Origin: Candidatus Binataceae bacterium | Lineage (GTDB): Bacteria > Desulfobacterota > Binatia > Binatales > Binataceae | Assembly (NCBI GenBank): GCA_035500095.1 | Contig: DATJXN010000019.1 | Location: 1-43,232, forward strand | Reading direction: 5' to 3' | DNA: 43,232 nt | In this document: piece after piece, positions 1 through 8,937 of the stretch | Numbering within the stretch: position 1 is the first letter of the stretch | Layout of the letters: each line of letters begins with the position of its first letter | The notes under the pieces: model-generated | The model's input: the letters and a program-made list of their open reading frames with translations, nothing else | What the model was told of the DNA's origin: nothing | Databases searched by the model: none | Program-made: the position numbers and the translations under genes

Positions 1-163
1 GAGTACAGGCGCGGACGCGCTTGCGTTGCGAGCGCGTCACGCTGGTGGTTGGCCAAAACCATTCTCGCGAGAACATATGTTCCGGCCGCCGCGCCTGCGC
101 CCGGGCGCGGCGCGGCGGCCGCGGCGGCGATTCGTCAAGCAGGCCGTCGCGCGTGCGCCGCGC

Positions 164-1096
164 CTATCGCGGCAGGAACTCGTTCACCAGGCCGCCGATC
201 AGATCCTTCGATGCGATACGGTCGAGCGTGTCGAGGTCCCATCCGCCCTCGCGGTAGAGCGAGCGCGCCGGCTCGGGCTCGGCATAGATACCGACCAGGT
301 CGCCGCCGACCACGAAGGTCCGGCCGTTGACGTTCGCGGCCGCCTCCGTGCAGAGCCATACCACCAGCGCCGCCACCTGTTCGGGCTTGTTCTGCAGGCC
401 GCTGCGATCGATCGCCGGCGCCGCCGTCGGCCCGAGCGTCGCGCGCATCCGCTCGATCGCAGCGGCCGCGCCCTCGTCGAACAGCCGCGTAGCCGCGCGC
501 GGCCGTATCGCGTTGCAGCGCACGCCGTAGCGCCCGAGGTCGCGCGCAACCGTGCGCGTCAGGCCGACGATTCCCTCCTTGGCCGCCGAATAGCTCGCCT
601 GTCCGAAATGGCCGAGGCCCGACTCCGACGCGGTGTTCACGATCACGCCGCTCTTCTGCTCGCGGAAGATCGGGCTCGCGAAGCGGATGGTCGTGAAATG
701 GCCTTTCAAGTGCACCGACATCATCGAGTCCCAGTCGTCTTCGGTCATGTGAAAGATAATTTTCGGCCGCACCGCGCCGGCGTTGTTGATCAGGATATCG
801 AGTTTGCCGAAGGCATCGATCGCGGTTTTGATGATTCGCTCGCCGCCCTCCATCGAGGCGACGCTGTCGATGTTAGCGACCGCCTCGCCGCCGGCGGTGC
901 GGATTTCCGCCGCGACCTGTCCCGCGATACCCTGGTCCGTGCCCTTGCCGAGCATGTCCGTGCCGAGGTCGTTCACCACGACCTTGGCGCCCTCGCTCGC
1001 TAGCAGCAGCGCTTCCGCGCGTCCGATTCCGCGGCCTGCTCCGGTTACGATCGCGACCTTGCCTTTGAGTCTCTGCTTTCCCTGTTGCGTTGCCAT
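164..1096 (-). CDS. SDR-family dehydrogenase, multifunctional beta-oxidation type
   Basis: A complete 310-residue short-chain dehydrogenase/reductase. The Rossmann signature TGAGRGIG lies near residues 18-25, NNAG near 104-107, and the catalytic YSAAK near 169-173, with Ser157 as the likely third catalytic residue. The N-terminal half (VVVNDLG after the first beta-alpha-beta unit) resembles the (3R)-hydroxyacyl-CoA dehydrogenase domain of type-2 multifunctional beta-oxidation enzymes, so NAD(P)-dependent oxidation of a hydroxyacyl-CoA or similar alcohol is likely; the substrate is not determined. Start chosen at 1096 because GGAG stands 7 nt upstream; an ATG at 1108 has no ribosome-binding site. 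It lies 137 bp beyond the RND operon on the same strand and is probably a separate unit. Cytoplasmic; family call firm, substrate unknown. Confidence 0.9.
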   Translation of the reverse strand: MATQQGKQRLKGKVAIVTGAGRGIGRAEALLLASEGAKVVVNDLGTDMLGKGTDQGIAGQVAAEIRTAGGEAVANIDSVASMEGGERIIKTAIDAFGKLDILINNAGAVRPKIIFHMTEDDWDSMMSVHLKGHFTTIRFASPIFREQKSGVIVNTASESGLGHFGQASYSAAKEGIVGLTRTVARDLGRYGVRCNAIRPRAATRLFDEGAAAAIERMRATLGPTAAPAIDRSGLQNKPEQVAALVVWLCTEAAANVNGRTFVVGGDLVGIYAEPEPARSLYREGGWDLDTLDRIASKDLIGGLVNEFLPR

Positions 1097-1233
1097 CGCC
1101 GTCTCCATTGATTTGATGCGCGTCGTTCTGCCGGCCGCGAGGCCCCTGGGGCCGCCCTCGCGAAAGGTCCGGCGAGCGAGCCTATGAATAGCGCCGAATC
1201 GTGCGCCATGCGAGAGCGCGGGCTCGAGGGAGG

Positions 1234-4200
1234 TTATTCTGCGCTGGCGGAGGCGAGCGGCGCGCGAGCGCGCGTTCCAAGCAGATAAATTCCGCCGGCG
1301 ATCGCGGAAGAGAGCAGCATCGCCATCACGAGGCCGCCGATCACGGCCACCGCCAGCGGTTGCTGGACCTTGGCGCCGGCGCCGTAGCCGAGCGCGAGCG
1401 GCAGCAGCCCGGCCGCCGTCGCCAGCGTGGTCATCACGATCGGACGCAGCCGAACCGTCGCGGCGCCGGTCAGCGCCCGCGCAGGCGCTTCACCCGAGGC
1501 GACGCCGTGCTCGGCGCGGTCGAGTAGCAGGATGCCATTTTTGGCCGCGATGCCCGCGACCATGATCACGCCCATGAATGACGAGATGTTGAGCGTGATT
1601 CCGGTGAGCGCGAGCGCGGCGAAGCTGCCCACCAGGCAGGCGAGCGCCGCAATTACCGTGGCCAGCGCCGGCGCTAGCCGCCCGAACTCCCACAGCACGA
1701 TCAGCAGCACCATCACGAGCCCGGCCGCCATCACCAGCGCGAGCTGATGGAATGCCTGCTGCTGCTGCTTGTACAGCCCGCCGAGTTCGAGCGACACGCC
1801 CGGCAGCAGCGCCATCTTCTGCAGCCGCGTCGTGATTTCGGCGAGCGCGGTGCCGAGATCGACGCCCTCGAGGCGGGCGGTGACGGGGACGACCGGGCGC
1901 AGCCGCTCGCGCGCAAGCTCGTTGGTTTCGCCGCCCCAGCGGATTTCCGCGACCGCCGTGAGCGGCACGAGAGTGCCGGACGGCGTGCGCAACTGTACCT
2001 CGGAGAGCGCGGAGAGCTCGCGATGAAAGTCCGGCGGGTAGCGCACGCGCACGTTCACCAGCCGATCGCCGGCGCTCAGCCGGGTTGCGACGGTGCCTTC
2101 GATCGCGGTTTCGAGCGTCGCGCGGATATCGTCGGCGCTAAGCCCGTAGCGCGCCGCTGCGCTTTGGTCGATCGCGATTTCTTCTTCGGGGCTGCTCACC
2201 ACGATGCCGTCGAAGACGTCAACGACGCCCTTGACCCCGCTGATCTCCGCGGCCACGCGGCGCGCCGTTCGCTCGATCGCGGTCTGGTCGGCGCCGAACA
2301 CTTTGACCTCGATCGGCTCGGGTACGCCCGAAAGGTCGCCGATCAAATCCTGGAGCACCTGCGAAAATTCGATATGCACGCCGGGAACCGCGGCAAGGAT
2401 TCGCCCGCGCACGTCGTCCATGACGGCTTCGATGGAACGTGTGCGCTTGGGCTTGAGCCGCACCGAGAAGTCGCCGCGATCGGATTCGGTGAGAAAGAAT
2501 CCCAGTTGAGTGCCGGTGCGCCGCGAGAAGGCGGCGACCTCCGGCGTCGCGCGCAGGATATCCTCGATCTTGCCGAGCAGCGCGTTGGAGTCGTCGAGCG
2601 TGCTTTGCGGCGGCGCGATGTAGTCGAGGACGAAGCCGCCTTCGTCGAGCGCGGGCAGGTAGTCGGTGCCGGCGGCGCGGTACAGCACAAAGGCCGCGAC
2701 GAAGCAGGCCGCGGCGGCGATAAGCGCCAACGCCGGAACGCGGATGAACGGGCGCAACTCGGCAAGAAACGCGGCGCGCATCGCGCCGAACATCCGTCCC
2801 GGCGCACGGCTTGCGCGCCGCCATCGCCCGACCATCTCCTCCAGCGCGGGAGTAAAGAAGACCGCGAGCGCAAGCGAGATCGCAAGGCCGCCGCCGAGCG
2901 TAATCGCAAGCGCGCGAAAGAACAGCCCCGTGATGTCGGAGACGAAGACGAGCGGCATGAAGACCGCGATCACCGTGAGGGTCGAAGCGACGAGCGGGCG
3001 GCTGAGTTCGTCAAGCGCGCGCTCGACCGCGGCGCCGGTCTTAAGCCCGGTTGCATGGCCGCGATGGATCGCCTCGATCATCACGATCGCGTCGTCGATG
3101 AAGAGCCCGATCCCGGCCGCGATTCCCCCGAGCGTCATCATGTTGAACGTCATCCCGCAAAGCGCCATCACCACGAACGTGATCGCCACGGTGCAGGGCA
3201 CCACGATCGCGGCCACCAGCGCGCTCAGCACGCTCATCGTGAAGATGAAGACGACGGCGACCGACAGCACCAGCCCAAGCAGGATCGCGTCGCGCACGCT
3301 TGCGACCGATTCGGCGACCAGCGCCGCCTGGTCGTAGGAAAAGGAGAACGTGACGTCGGGATAGCGCTGGCGGAATTCGGCGACGATCGCGCGGACCTCG
3401 CGCGCGATCGACTCGGTATCGCCGTCGGGGGTGCGCGAAATTCCCACCAGCACCGACGGCCCATTTTCGCTCGTGGTGCGGATGTAGTCCTCGGTGATCC
3501 CGGGATCGACGGAGGCCAGATCGCGCACGTAAACCGGCTGGTTATCGACGGTCGCAATCGGCACTCCCAAAAGTTGGTCGCTTTGATGCAGGCCGCCGGT
3601 GACGACCGTCAACAGCATCCTATGCTGGTCGAGAACGCGGCCTGCCGACGCGATCACGTTGGCCTTGCCAAGCCCGCTCACCACCTGGTCCGGGGTTAGC
3701 CCGTGCGCGAGCATCCGCGCCGGATCCAGCCGCACCACGTATTCGCGGTATTTGGCGCCGACCATCTCGACCCGGAAAACGCCGCCGATGCGATGGAGGC
3801 TCGGGACCAGGTCGTAAAACGCGACGTCGGTGAGCTCGGTCAGGTTGCGCACGTGCGAGCTAAGGCTCAAATCCAGAATCGGGAACGTGCCGGTGGTCAG
3901 TAATCGGGTATTGACCGTGGTCCCGGGCGGCAGATGCGCGCGAGCCTCGGCCAGCGCCGCGCCGAGCAGTTCGAAGCTGGTCGTGGGATCGCTGCTCTCG
4001 GCGAAGGTGACGTCGATTTCGGCGCTGCCGCGCGTGGTGGTCGAGCGCACGAGCGTGGTCCCGGCAACGTTGTACGCAGCCTCTTCCAGCGGGCGGGTCA
4101 CCGCGACCAGCATCTGGCTTGCGGGAAGCTCGGCGCTGTCGGCGAGGATGATGGCGCGATGGAAAACGAACTCGGGAAAGACCGCGTTGGGAATCGATCG

Positions 4201-4272
4201 CGCCAGGATCACGCCGAGGGCGCTGAGCGCGATCACGGCGAAGAGCGAGAGCAGGGTGCTGCGGCGGCTCAT
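1234..4272 (-). CDS. RND efflux permease (AcrB/HAE-like)
   Basis: A 1012-residue inner-membrane RND transporter of usual family length, with an N-terminal membrane helix, two large periplasmic loops and the two clusters of six helices. The proton-relay Asp pair is visible in TM4 (FIDDAIV, D393/D394), and the matching Lys lies in TM10 (AAKNGILLLD, K911). This pattern is that of drug/hydrophobe exporters rather than CzcA-type metal exporters, although the ligand cannot be read from sequence. It is the last gene of a tolC-adaptor-permease operon, beginning 11 nt after the adaptor stop. The N-terminus starts almost directly in TM1 and is a little shorter than in AcrB, but no better upstream start is evident. 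A two-component system upstream on the same strand may control it (inference). Confidence 0.95.
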   Translation of the reverse strand: MSRRSTLLSLFAVIALSALGVILARSIPNAVFPEFVFHRAIILADSAELPASQMLVAVTRPLEEAAYNVAGTTLVRSTTTRGSAEIDVTFAESSDPTTSFELLGAALAEARAHLPPGTTVNTRLLTTGTFPILDLSLSSHVRNLTELTDVAFYDLVPSLHRIGGVFRVEMVGAKYREYVVRLDPARMLAHGLTPDQVVSGLGKANVIASAGRVLDQHRMLLTVVTGGLHQSDQLLGVPIATVDNQPVYVRDLASVDPGITEDYIRTTSENGPSVLVGISRTPDGDTESIAREVRAIVAEFRQRYPDVTFSFSYDQAALVAESVASVRDAILLGLVLSVAVVFIFTMSVLSALVAAIVVPCTVAITFVVMALCGMTFNMMTLGGIAAGIGLFIDDAIVMIEAIHRGHATGLKTGAAVERALDELSRPLVASTLTVIAVFMPLVFVSDITGLFFRALAITLGGGLAISLALAVFFTPALEEMVGRWRRASRAPGRMFGAMRAAFLAELRPFIRVPALALIAAAACFVAAFVLYRAAGTDYLPALDEGGFVLDYIAPPQSTLDDSNALLGKIEDILRATPEVAAFSRRTGTQLGFFLTESDRGDFSVRLKPKRTRSIEAVMDDVRGRILAAVPGVHIEFSQVLQDLIGDLSGVPEPIEVKVFGADQTAIERTARRVAAEISGVKGVVDVFDGIVVSSPEEEIAIDQSAAARYGLSADDIRATLETAIEGTVATRLSAGDRLVNVRVRYPPDFHRELSALSEVQLRTPSGTLVPLTAVAEIRWGGETNELARERLRPVVPVTARLEGVDLGTALAEITTRLQKMALLPGVSLELGGLYKQQQQAFHQLALVMAAGLVMVLLIVLWEFGRLAPALATVIAALACLVGSFAALALTGITLNISSFMGVIMVAGIAAKNGILLLDRAEHGVASGEAPARALTGAATVRLRPIVMTTLATAAGLLPLALGYGAGAKVQQPLAVAVIGGLVMAMLLSSAIAGGIYLLGTRARAPLASASAE

Positions 4273-4283
4273 CGATTCGGCAA

Positions 4284-5330
4284 TCAGGGCTGTTGCGGCG
4301 CGGTTTCGGCAGCCGGCGAGGCAGCCGCGGCGGGCGCCACGGACGCGCGCACCTCAAGGCCGTCGGAAAGGGCGTAGCCGCCCGAGGTGATGACCAGATC
4401 GCCGGGCTTGAGTCCCTCGGTCACCTGCACTTCGGCTGGGCCGCGAATTCCGACGGCGACGACGGTGCGATGCGCATGATTCTCGCCGCCCACAGTGAAG
4501 ACGTAGGAGTTGTGCCGTTCGGCGTCCTCGAACAGCGCGGCCTTCGGTATCACGATTGCGTCCGGAACGAACTTCGTCGTTATCCGAACCTCGACCGAGG
4601 CGCCGATTTCGCTGATGCGATCCTTGCCCGTGAACTGCACCCACACGGGCGCAGTGGTTCCACCTGCGGAAAAGGTGGGCGAGAGCGTCCAGACGCGCCC
4701 AGGATAGACGACGCCGGGTTTGAGCACGGAGACGACCGCCGCGTCCATCCCGACCTTGAGCGTGCCGAGCTGGTTGATGGGAGCATGCGCGTCGACATAA
4801 ACGCTTGAAGGATCGACCAGCTCAACCAACGGGTCGAATTCGTTGACCACCTGTCCGGGACTGACGACGCGCAGCGTGACGAGCGCGTCCAGCGGCACGC
4901 GCACGGCGATTCCCGGACCGCTCGAGTAGCGCTTGACCGAGCGCGCCAGCGAGGCGGCTTCGGCGGGGTCGATCTTTTGCGCGGCCTCGACGCCGGAGGC
5001 GGCCGCGTCCTCTTCGCGATTGACGACATGAGCGATCACTTCGCCGCGGCGGACGGAAGTGCCGGTGGTCAGCGCAAGTCCCACGATACGTCCCGCGGCC
5101 GGTGCGCGCAGCGTAAGCGTGCGCAGCGCGGCGGTGACGCCCGGAAGAACGATCTGCTCGCGCATCGGCGCGACCGCGGCGCGAGCCGCGCTTACCACGA
5201 GCACCACCTTGGGCACGGCTTCGCCCGGCGCCTGTTGATCGGTCGAACTCGTACGGCACGCTGCCGCACTAAGTGTCGCGAGCAGTGCTAGCGCGCCCAG
5301 GAGAAGTTTCGCGGCGATACGCGGTCTCAT
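4284..5330 (-). CDS. RND periplasmic adaptor (membrane fusion protein)
   Basis: A 348-residue adaptor linking the RND permease to the outer-membrane channel. It has an N-terminal hydrophobic export segment ending near a Cys (SAAAC), which may be a lipoprotein site although the lipobox is imperfect. A first half-lipoyl segment (RIVGLALTTGTSVRRGEVIA), a second half (VVSPGQVVNEFDPLVELVD), then beta-barrel and membrane-proximal domains ending in PGDLVITSG follow. The segment between the lipoyl halves is only about 40 residues, much less than in AcrA-type adaptors, so the alpha-hairpin that docks on TolC is short or nearly absent. The ATG at 5330 overlaps the tolC stop as ATGA, indicating translational coupling; an open frame reading further upstream lies inside tolC and is rejected. 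A Pro/Ala-rich tail closes the protein. Confidence 0.9.
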   Translation of the reverse strand: MRPRIAAKLLLGALALLATLSAAACRTSSTDQQAPGEAVPKVVLVVSAARAAVAPMREQIVLPGVTAALRTLTLRAPAAGRIVGLALTTGTSVRRGEVIAHVVNREEDAAASGVEAAQKIDPAEAASLARSVKRYSSGPGIAVRVPLDALVTLRVVSPGQVVNEFDPLVELVDPSSVYVDAHAPINQLGTLKVGMDAAVVSVLKPGVVYPGRVWTLSPTFSAGGTTAPVWVQFTGKDRISEIGASVEVRITTKFVPDAIVIPKAALFEDAERHNSYVFTVGGENHAHRTVVAVGIRGPAEVQVTEGLKPGDLVITSGGYALSDGLEVRASVAPAAAASPAAETAPQQP

Positions 5331-6595
5331 TGGTCGCGGCCGAGCACCAGTGCTCCCTGGGCGACTGCCTGGCGCGCGCCGAAAGCCTGGTCCGGCCGCG
5401 CCACGCGCAACTGTTCGAGCTGCTGAAAGGCGTCGAGCACCTCGAGCAGCGTGACGTTGCCGCCGCCGAGAAAGCGCGCCCAAGTCAGGGCGAAGTTGTC
5501 CTGCGCGGTGGGTTCCGCATCCGAGAGCATCGTGAGCTGATCGAGCGCCTGCCGGTAGCGCGGCTCGGCGTCGGCCAATTGCTTGCGCAGATCGAGTTCG
5601 ACCTGGCGCATCTGGGCTTCTGCTGCCGCCACTTTGGCTTGCGCCTCGTCGATATGGGCGGAAATCACGCCGCCGTCAAAAATCGGCATCGAGACCAGGC
5701 CGTCGTACGACGCGCCGCCGTTGTGCGGAAAGGTGTGCGGCGGGTTGATCCCCTGCCATCCTGCGGTCAGCGCGAGCTTCACGGTCGGATAACGCTCGCG
5801 CTCGGCCGCCTGCACCGCGGACCTGGCCGAAGCGACGCTTCGCTGCGCGGCCTCGAGCATCGGGTTGCGCGAAAGGTCCTTACCCGGCCACGCAGGCACG
5901 CCGCTGACCTCGGCGGCGCTGATATCCGACGGGCCGAGCCGGCCGATCAGCACGCCCAGCACGGCGGCGGCGCGCTCGACATTATGATGCGCGCTCGAGC
6001 GCGCGAGCGCCGCGCTGTTGCTCGCCGTCCGCACCTTGAGCTCGTCGTTGGCAATCGCACGCCCGCTTTTGCGCAATGCCTTGACCACCGCCACGTAGCG
6101 CCTGAGCCGCTCGTCATCGGCGTTGTACTCGCGTTCAATTTCCTGTGCGCGAAGCAGGTCGTAGTAAGCGACCGTGGTATCGAAGATTATCTGTGCCCGC
6201 GCTGCGCGTACGCCGAAACTGTCGGCCTCGCTCTGGTAGAGCGCCGCGCGCGCCGCGGCCAGGCGGCGGCCGAAGTCGAAGGCCGTGTAGTTGAGCGAGA
6301 GCATCGCATCCGAGAGCCCGCCGTTGGTTATCGCGACGCTGTAGCCCGGCGCCTGCATGTATTCGGAATCGACCGAGAGAGAAGGATAGAGCGGCGCGCG
6401 CGCCTCGCGCGCCATCGCCGCGCTCAAATCGCTCTGCGCGCCGGCCGAGGCGATCGTCGGCGCGAAGGCGAGCGCGTGCTGGATCGCCTGGTCGAGCGTA
6501 AGCGTCTCGCCGAGCGCGGGCGCGCACAGTCCCAAAATCGTCAGGGCCGCTGTTGCGAGCGCCGAGAGGTAGCGGACTGACGATAGGGCGCGCAT
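5327..6595 (-). CDS. TolC-family outer-membrane efflux protein
   Basis: A 422-residue outer-membrane efflux protein. A Sec signal peptide (about residues 1-30: MRALSSVRYLSALATAALTI followed by a cleavable Ala-rich end) precedes the TolC-type alternation of long helices and short strands, including LTLDQAIQHALAFAP at the N-terminus and YRQALDQL in the second repeat. Two internally similar halves are expected for the family, with three copies forming the periplasmic tunnel. Start taken at 6595 because it begins a good signal peptide and has AGGATGGAG upstream. It is the first gene of the tolC-adaptor-permease operon and overlaps the adaptor by four bases. An AT-rich leader with repeats lies between it and the histidine kinase. 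Confidence 0.9.
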   Translation of the reverse strand: MRALSSVRYLSALATAALTILGLCAPALGETLTLDQAIQHALAFAPTIASAGAQSDLSAAMAREARAPLYPSLSVDSEYMQAPGYSVAITNGGLSDAMLSLNYTAFDFGRRLAAARAALYQSEADSFGVRAARAQIIFDTTVAYYDLLRAQEIEREYNADDERLRRYVAVVKALRKSGRAIANDELKVRTASNSAALARSSAHHNVERAAAVLGVLIGRLGPSDISAAEVSGVPAWPGKDLSRNPMLEAAQRSVASARSAVQAAERERYPTVKLALTAGWQGINPPHTFPHNGGASYDGLVSMPIFDGGVISAHIDEAQAKVAAAEAQMRQVELDLRKQLADAEPRYRQALDQLTMLSDAEPTAQDNFALTWARFLGGGNVTLLEVLDAFQQLEQLRVARPDQAFGARQAVAQGALVLGRDQ

Positions 6596-6648
6596 GGTCT
6601 CGAAAACTCCATCCTTTGAGCGATACCTGCGGAGTGTCCGGATCACAT

Positions 6649-6695
6649 TTAACAAGCGCCCGTCGAGGCGGCTAATTAACAAACGTTCATGTTTG
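6649..6695 (-). promoter_or_regulatory. AT-rich leader of the efflux operon with direct and inverted repeats
   Basis: In the 153-nt gap between kinase and tolC the composition drops sharply from the G+C-rich norm. Two copies of TTGTTAA (minus strand; 6649-6655 and 6676-6682) lie 27 bp apart, and CAAAC/GTTTG (6680-6684/6691-6695) forms a small stem. This is a plausible operator or promoter patch for tolC-adaptor-RND, possibly bound by the OmpR-type regulator encoded upstream. No convincing -10 element was found; function is inferred. Confidence 0.35.
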
Positions 6696-6748
6696 GACGG
6701 GCGCCAATGCGCGGATTACGCGAGTTCTTGGAGAGCCCTACGCCAGCC

Positions 6749-8110
6749 TCATGCGAGCGGCAGGCGAACCTGGATCTCGCAGCCGCCGCCGGCGCGATTG
6801 GCGGCGCGGATATCGCCGCCATGGCGGCGCACGATTTCGCGGCTGAGCGCGAGACCGAGGCCGCTGCCCGCGCCGTTGGCGCTACGGCTCCGATAGAAGG
6901 GTTCGAAGACGTGATCGAGGTCGCGCGGGTCGATGCCGGGGCCGCTGTCGCGCACTGAAAGCACCGCTGCGGATCCCTCAGCGCTCACGTCAAATTCGAT
7001 CCGGCCGCGTTCGGGAGTGAACTTGACCGCGTTGTCCAGCAGGTTGAGCATCAGGCGGCGCAAATCGGCGGCGCCCCCGCGCACGATGATCGCTCTGCGC
7101 GTCCCGTCCGCATCCGTGCAGTCGAAATTTTGCGCGAACACCTGACGCCTCGATTCGGCGAGCGTCTGCGCCATCGCGGACGCTTCAGCCACGATTTTCG
7201 CCAGATCCACCGGCGCGCGCTCCGCCGCGGGTTCGGCGTCCAGCCGCGCGAGCGCGAGCAAGTCTTCCGCCATAACACAAAGGCGCTCGACTTCGGCCAT
7301 CGCTTGCTCGAGCGCCAGGCGGCTCTCGACCGCGTCGCGGGGCCGCTGCAAGGTGACTTCCAGGCCGCTGCGCAGAACGGCCAGCGGCGTGCGCAGTTCA
7401 TGGGCGGCCTCTGAGACAAAGCGCTGCTGCGCAGCTGACGCATGCTCAAGCCGCTCGAGCAGCTGATTGATAGCAGAGATGAGCCGCTCCGCTTCATCCT
7501 GCACCGGCGGGAGCGCGAGGCGCCGGTCGAGGTCGCGCGGCCCGATACGCGCGAGCGCGCCGGTGACTTCGTTAAGCGGTGCGAGCGCCCGTCCGGCCAT
7601 CCAGTAGCCGCCCGCGACTGAGAGCGCGAGGATGATCGGGATGACCAGCAGTAGGGCGTTGCGCAGATGCGCGATGGTCCGTCGCACGGGCGCGGCGTTG
7701 ACGCCGTCCTCGAGCAATGCGGGCGCTCCGTTGAGCTCGAGCGGGATGAGCGCGAAGCGGTAACGATGCTGCCGGCCGTCGGCGACGCCTGGTGGCTTCG
7801 AGCGAGCGTCGGGCAGGTCGGCGCTAGCGGCGCCGGCGTCGAAGAGGACGCCGCCGCCCGAGAGCAGACGCACGCGGCGCTCCGGCCCGAGGTCTTTCTC
7901 CCGGCTCAGCCGCTGGAGAGTCGCATTTATGTCGGTGGCCGAGGAATGAGAGATCGCAGATGCGGTCGTGTCGGCCTCTTCCATCAAGGCTGCGTCGAGC
8001 GTTCCCCACATCGCGCGCGAGAACAGCGCCATGATGAGCAATCCGGCCGCCAGCAGGATCATCCCCGTGATAGCGGTCCAGTAGATAGTGAGCCGCAGCC
8101 GAATACTCAA
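6749..8110 (-). CDS. Sensor histidine kinase (HAMP-HisKA-HATPase)
   Basis: A 453-residue membrane histidine kinase: TM1 about 8-30, periplasmic sensor about 31-150, TM2 about 152-172, HAMP linker, HisKA with phospho-acceptor His237 in AAHELRTPLAVL, and an ATPase domain with N-box LNLLDNAVKFTPE, G1 DSGPGID and G2 GSGLGLALS. The arrangement is that of EnvZ/QseC/BaeS-type kinases. The start appears to be TTG at 8110, overlapping the regulator stop as TTGA, with AGAGG 7 nt upstream, so it is translationally coupled to the response regulator. The short sensor loop has no recognisable ligand domain. The tolC-RND operon follows on the same strand, suggesting envelope or drug stress control of efflux (inference). 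Confidence 0.93.
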   Translation of the reverse strand: MSIRLRLTIYWTAITGMILLAAGLLIMALFSRAMWGTLDAALMEEADTTASAISHSSATDINATLQRLSREKDLGPERRVRLLSGGGVLFDAGAASADLPDARSKPPGVADGRQHRYRFALIPLELNGAPALLEDGVNAAPVRRTIAHLRNALLLVIPIILALSVAGGYWMAGRALAPLNEVTGALARIGPRDLDRRLALPPVQDEAERLISAINQLLERLEHASAAQQRFVSEAAHELRTPLAVLRSGLEVTLQRPRDAVESRLALEQAMAEVERLCVMAEDLLALARLDAEPAAERAPVDLAKIVAEASAMAQTLAESRRQVFAQNFDCTDADGTRRAIIVRGGAADLRRLMLNLLDNAVKFTPERGRIEFDVSAEGSAAVLSVRDSGPGIDPRDLDHVFEPFYRSRSANGAGSGLGLALSREIVRRHGGDIRAANRAGGGCEIQVRLPLA

Positions 8111-8826
8111 TCGGAGCCTCTGTTGCTGCTCTTTTGCGCCGGCAAATCCAGACGAAGCAGGTAGCCCGCGCCGCGCACCGTGACGATCAGAGGCGGCCGA
8201 TTGACCAGTTCGATTTTCTGGCGCAGGCGATTGATAAACACTTCGACGATGTTCGACATCGCGTTGTAGTCTTTGCCCCAGACCGCCTCTCCGATCATGT
8301 CGCGCGTCACGGTCAGTCCGGCATGGCGCACCAGGTACTCGAGCACCATCAATTCTTTGGGCGAGAGGTCCAGGGCGCGGCCGCCGCGCGAAGCGGTGCG
8401 GCGCGAGGTGTCGATTACGATATCGTCCGCTTCGAGCACGCGCTCCGCGGCGGCACTTCTCCGCCGTAGCAGCGCGCGCACGCGCGCCAGCAGTTCGCTG
8501 AAGGCGAACGGTTTGGTCAGATAGTCGTCGCCGCCGGCGTCCAGGCCGCGAACGCGTTCGTCGGTCGAATCGCGGGCGGTCAGGATGAGAACCCCAAGTG
8601 CGGCGCCGGCCGCGCGCACGTCGGCGAGAAATTCCAGGCCGTCTCGATCGGGAAGACGCAGGTCGAGCAGCATCAGATCGTAGCCGTTGCGTTCGAGCGC
8701 CGTGCGCGCAGCCTCGGCGTTTTCCGCGACCTCGACGGCGAAGCCGGCCTCGCCAAGCCCGCGTTTGAGATTAGCGGCGAGTTTCGGTTCGTCCTCAACT
8801 ATCAGCAGGTGCGCGGCGGCGGGCAT
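8107..8826 (-). CDS. OmpR/PhoB-family response regulator
   Basis: A 239-residue response regulator. Receiver domain at residues 7-120 with the acidic pair E11/D12, phospho-acceptor D55 (LLDLRLPDRDG), the conserved Thr of LILTARDS and Lys in LTKPF. The C-terminal winged helix (LDLSPKELMVLEYLVRHAG to VRGAGYLLR) is of the OmpR/PhoB type, binding tandem direct repeats as a dimer. It is the promoter-proximal gene of the regulator-kinase pair and overlaps the kinase by four bases. A pair of 9-nt direct repeats lies just upstream of its start, as expected for autoregulation. The likely target is the RND operon that follows on the same strand. Confidence 0.94.
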   Translation of the reverse strand: MPAAAHLLIVEDEPKLAANLKRGLGEAGFAVEVAENAEAARTALERNGYDLMLLDLRLPDRDGLEFLADVRAAGAALGVLILTARDSTDERVRGLDAGGDDYLTKPFAFSELLARVRALLRRRSAAAERVLEADDIVIDTSRRTASRGGRALDLSPKELMVLEYLVRHAGLTVTRDMIGEAVWGKDYNAMSNIVEVFINRLRQKIELVNRPPLIVTVRGAGYLLRLDLPAQKSSNRGSD

Positions 8827-8856
8827 CTTGTGCCTCGGGTTGGGCCTCGTGCGTTG

Positions 8857-8883
8857 GCGATCCGGCTCTCGGCCGCGATCCGG
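8857..8883. promoter_or_regulatory. Direct repeats upstream of the response regulator
   Basis: GCGATCCGG occurs at 8857-8865 and again at 8875-8883, 18 bp apart, within the 111-nt gap upstream of the regulator ATG. OmpR-family proteins bind direct repeats, so this is a candidate autoregulatory site. Repeat length and spacing are not those of a known box; confidence is low. Confidence 0.3.
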
Positions 8884-8937
8884 TTTTCAGCCGATCGCCA
8901 CGAGCGTACAACGCAGACGGCGCCTGCGCGATACCGT

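Noticed and set aside
1141..1153. GGCCCC-T-GGGGCC palindrome between the SDR and RND genes
   Set aside because: Perfect but short and G+C-rich with no U-tract; a terminator or operator cannot be argued.
1747..3699. Long open frame of 650 codons opposite the RND permease gene
   Set aside because: Antisense shadow of a well-supported gene; G+C-rich DNA commonly keeps the opposite frame open, and the product is low-complexity and His/Arg/Asp-rich.
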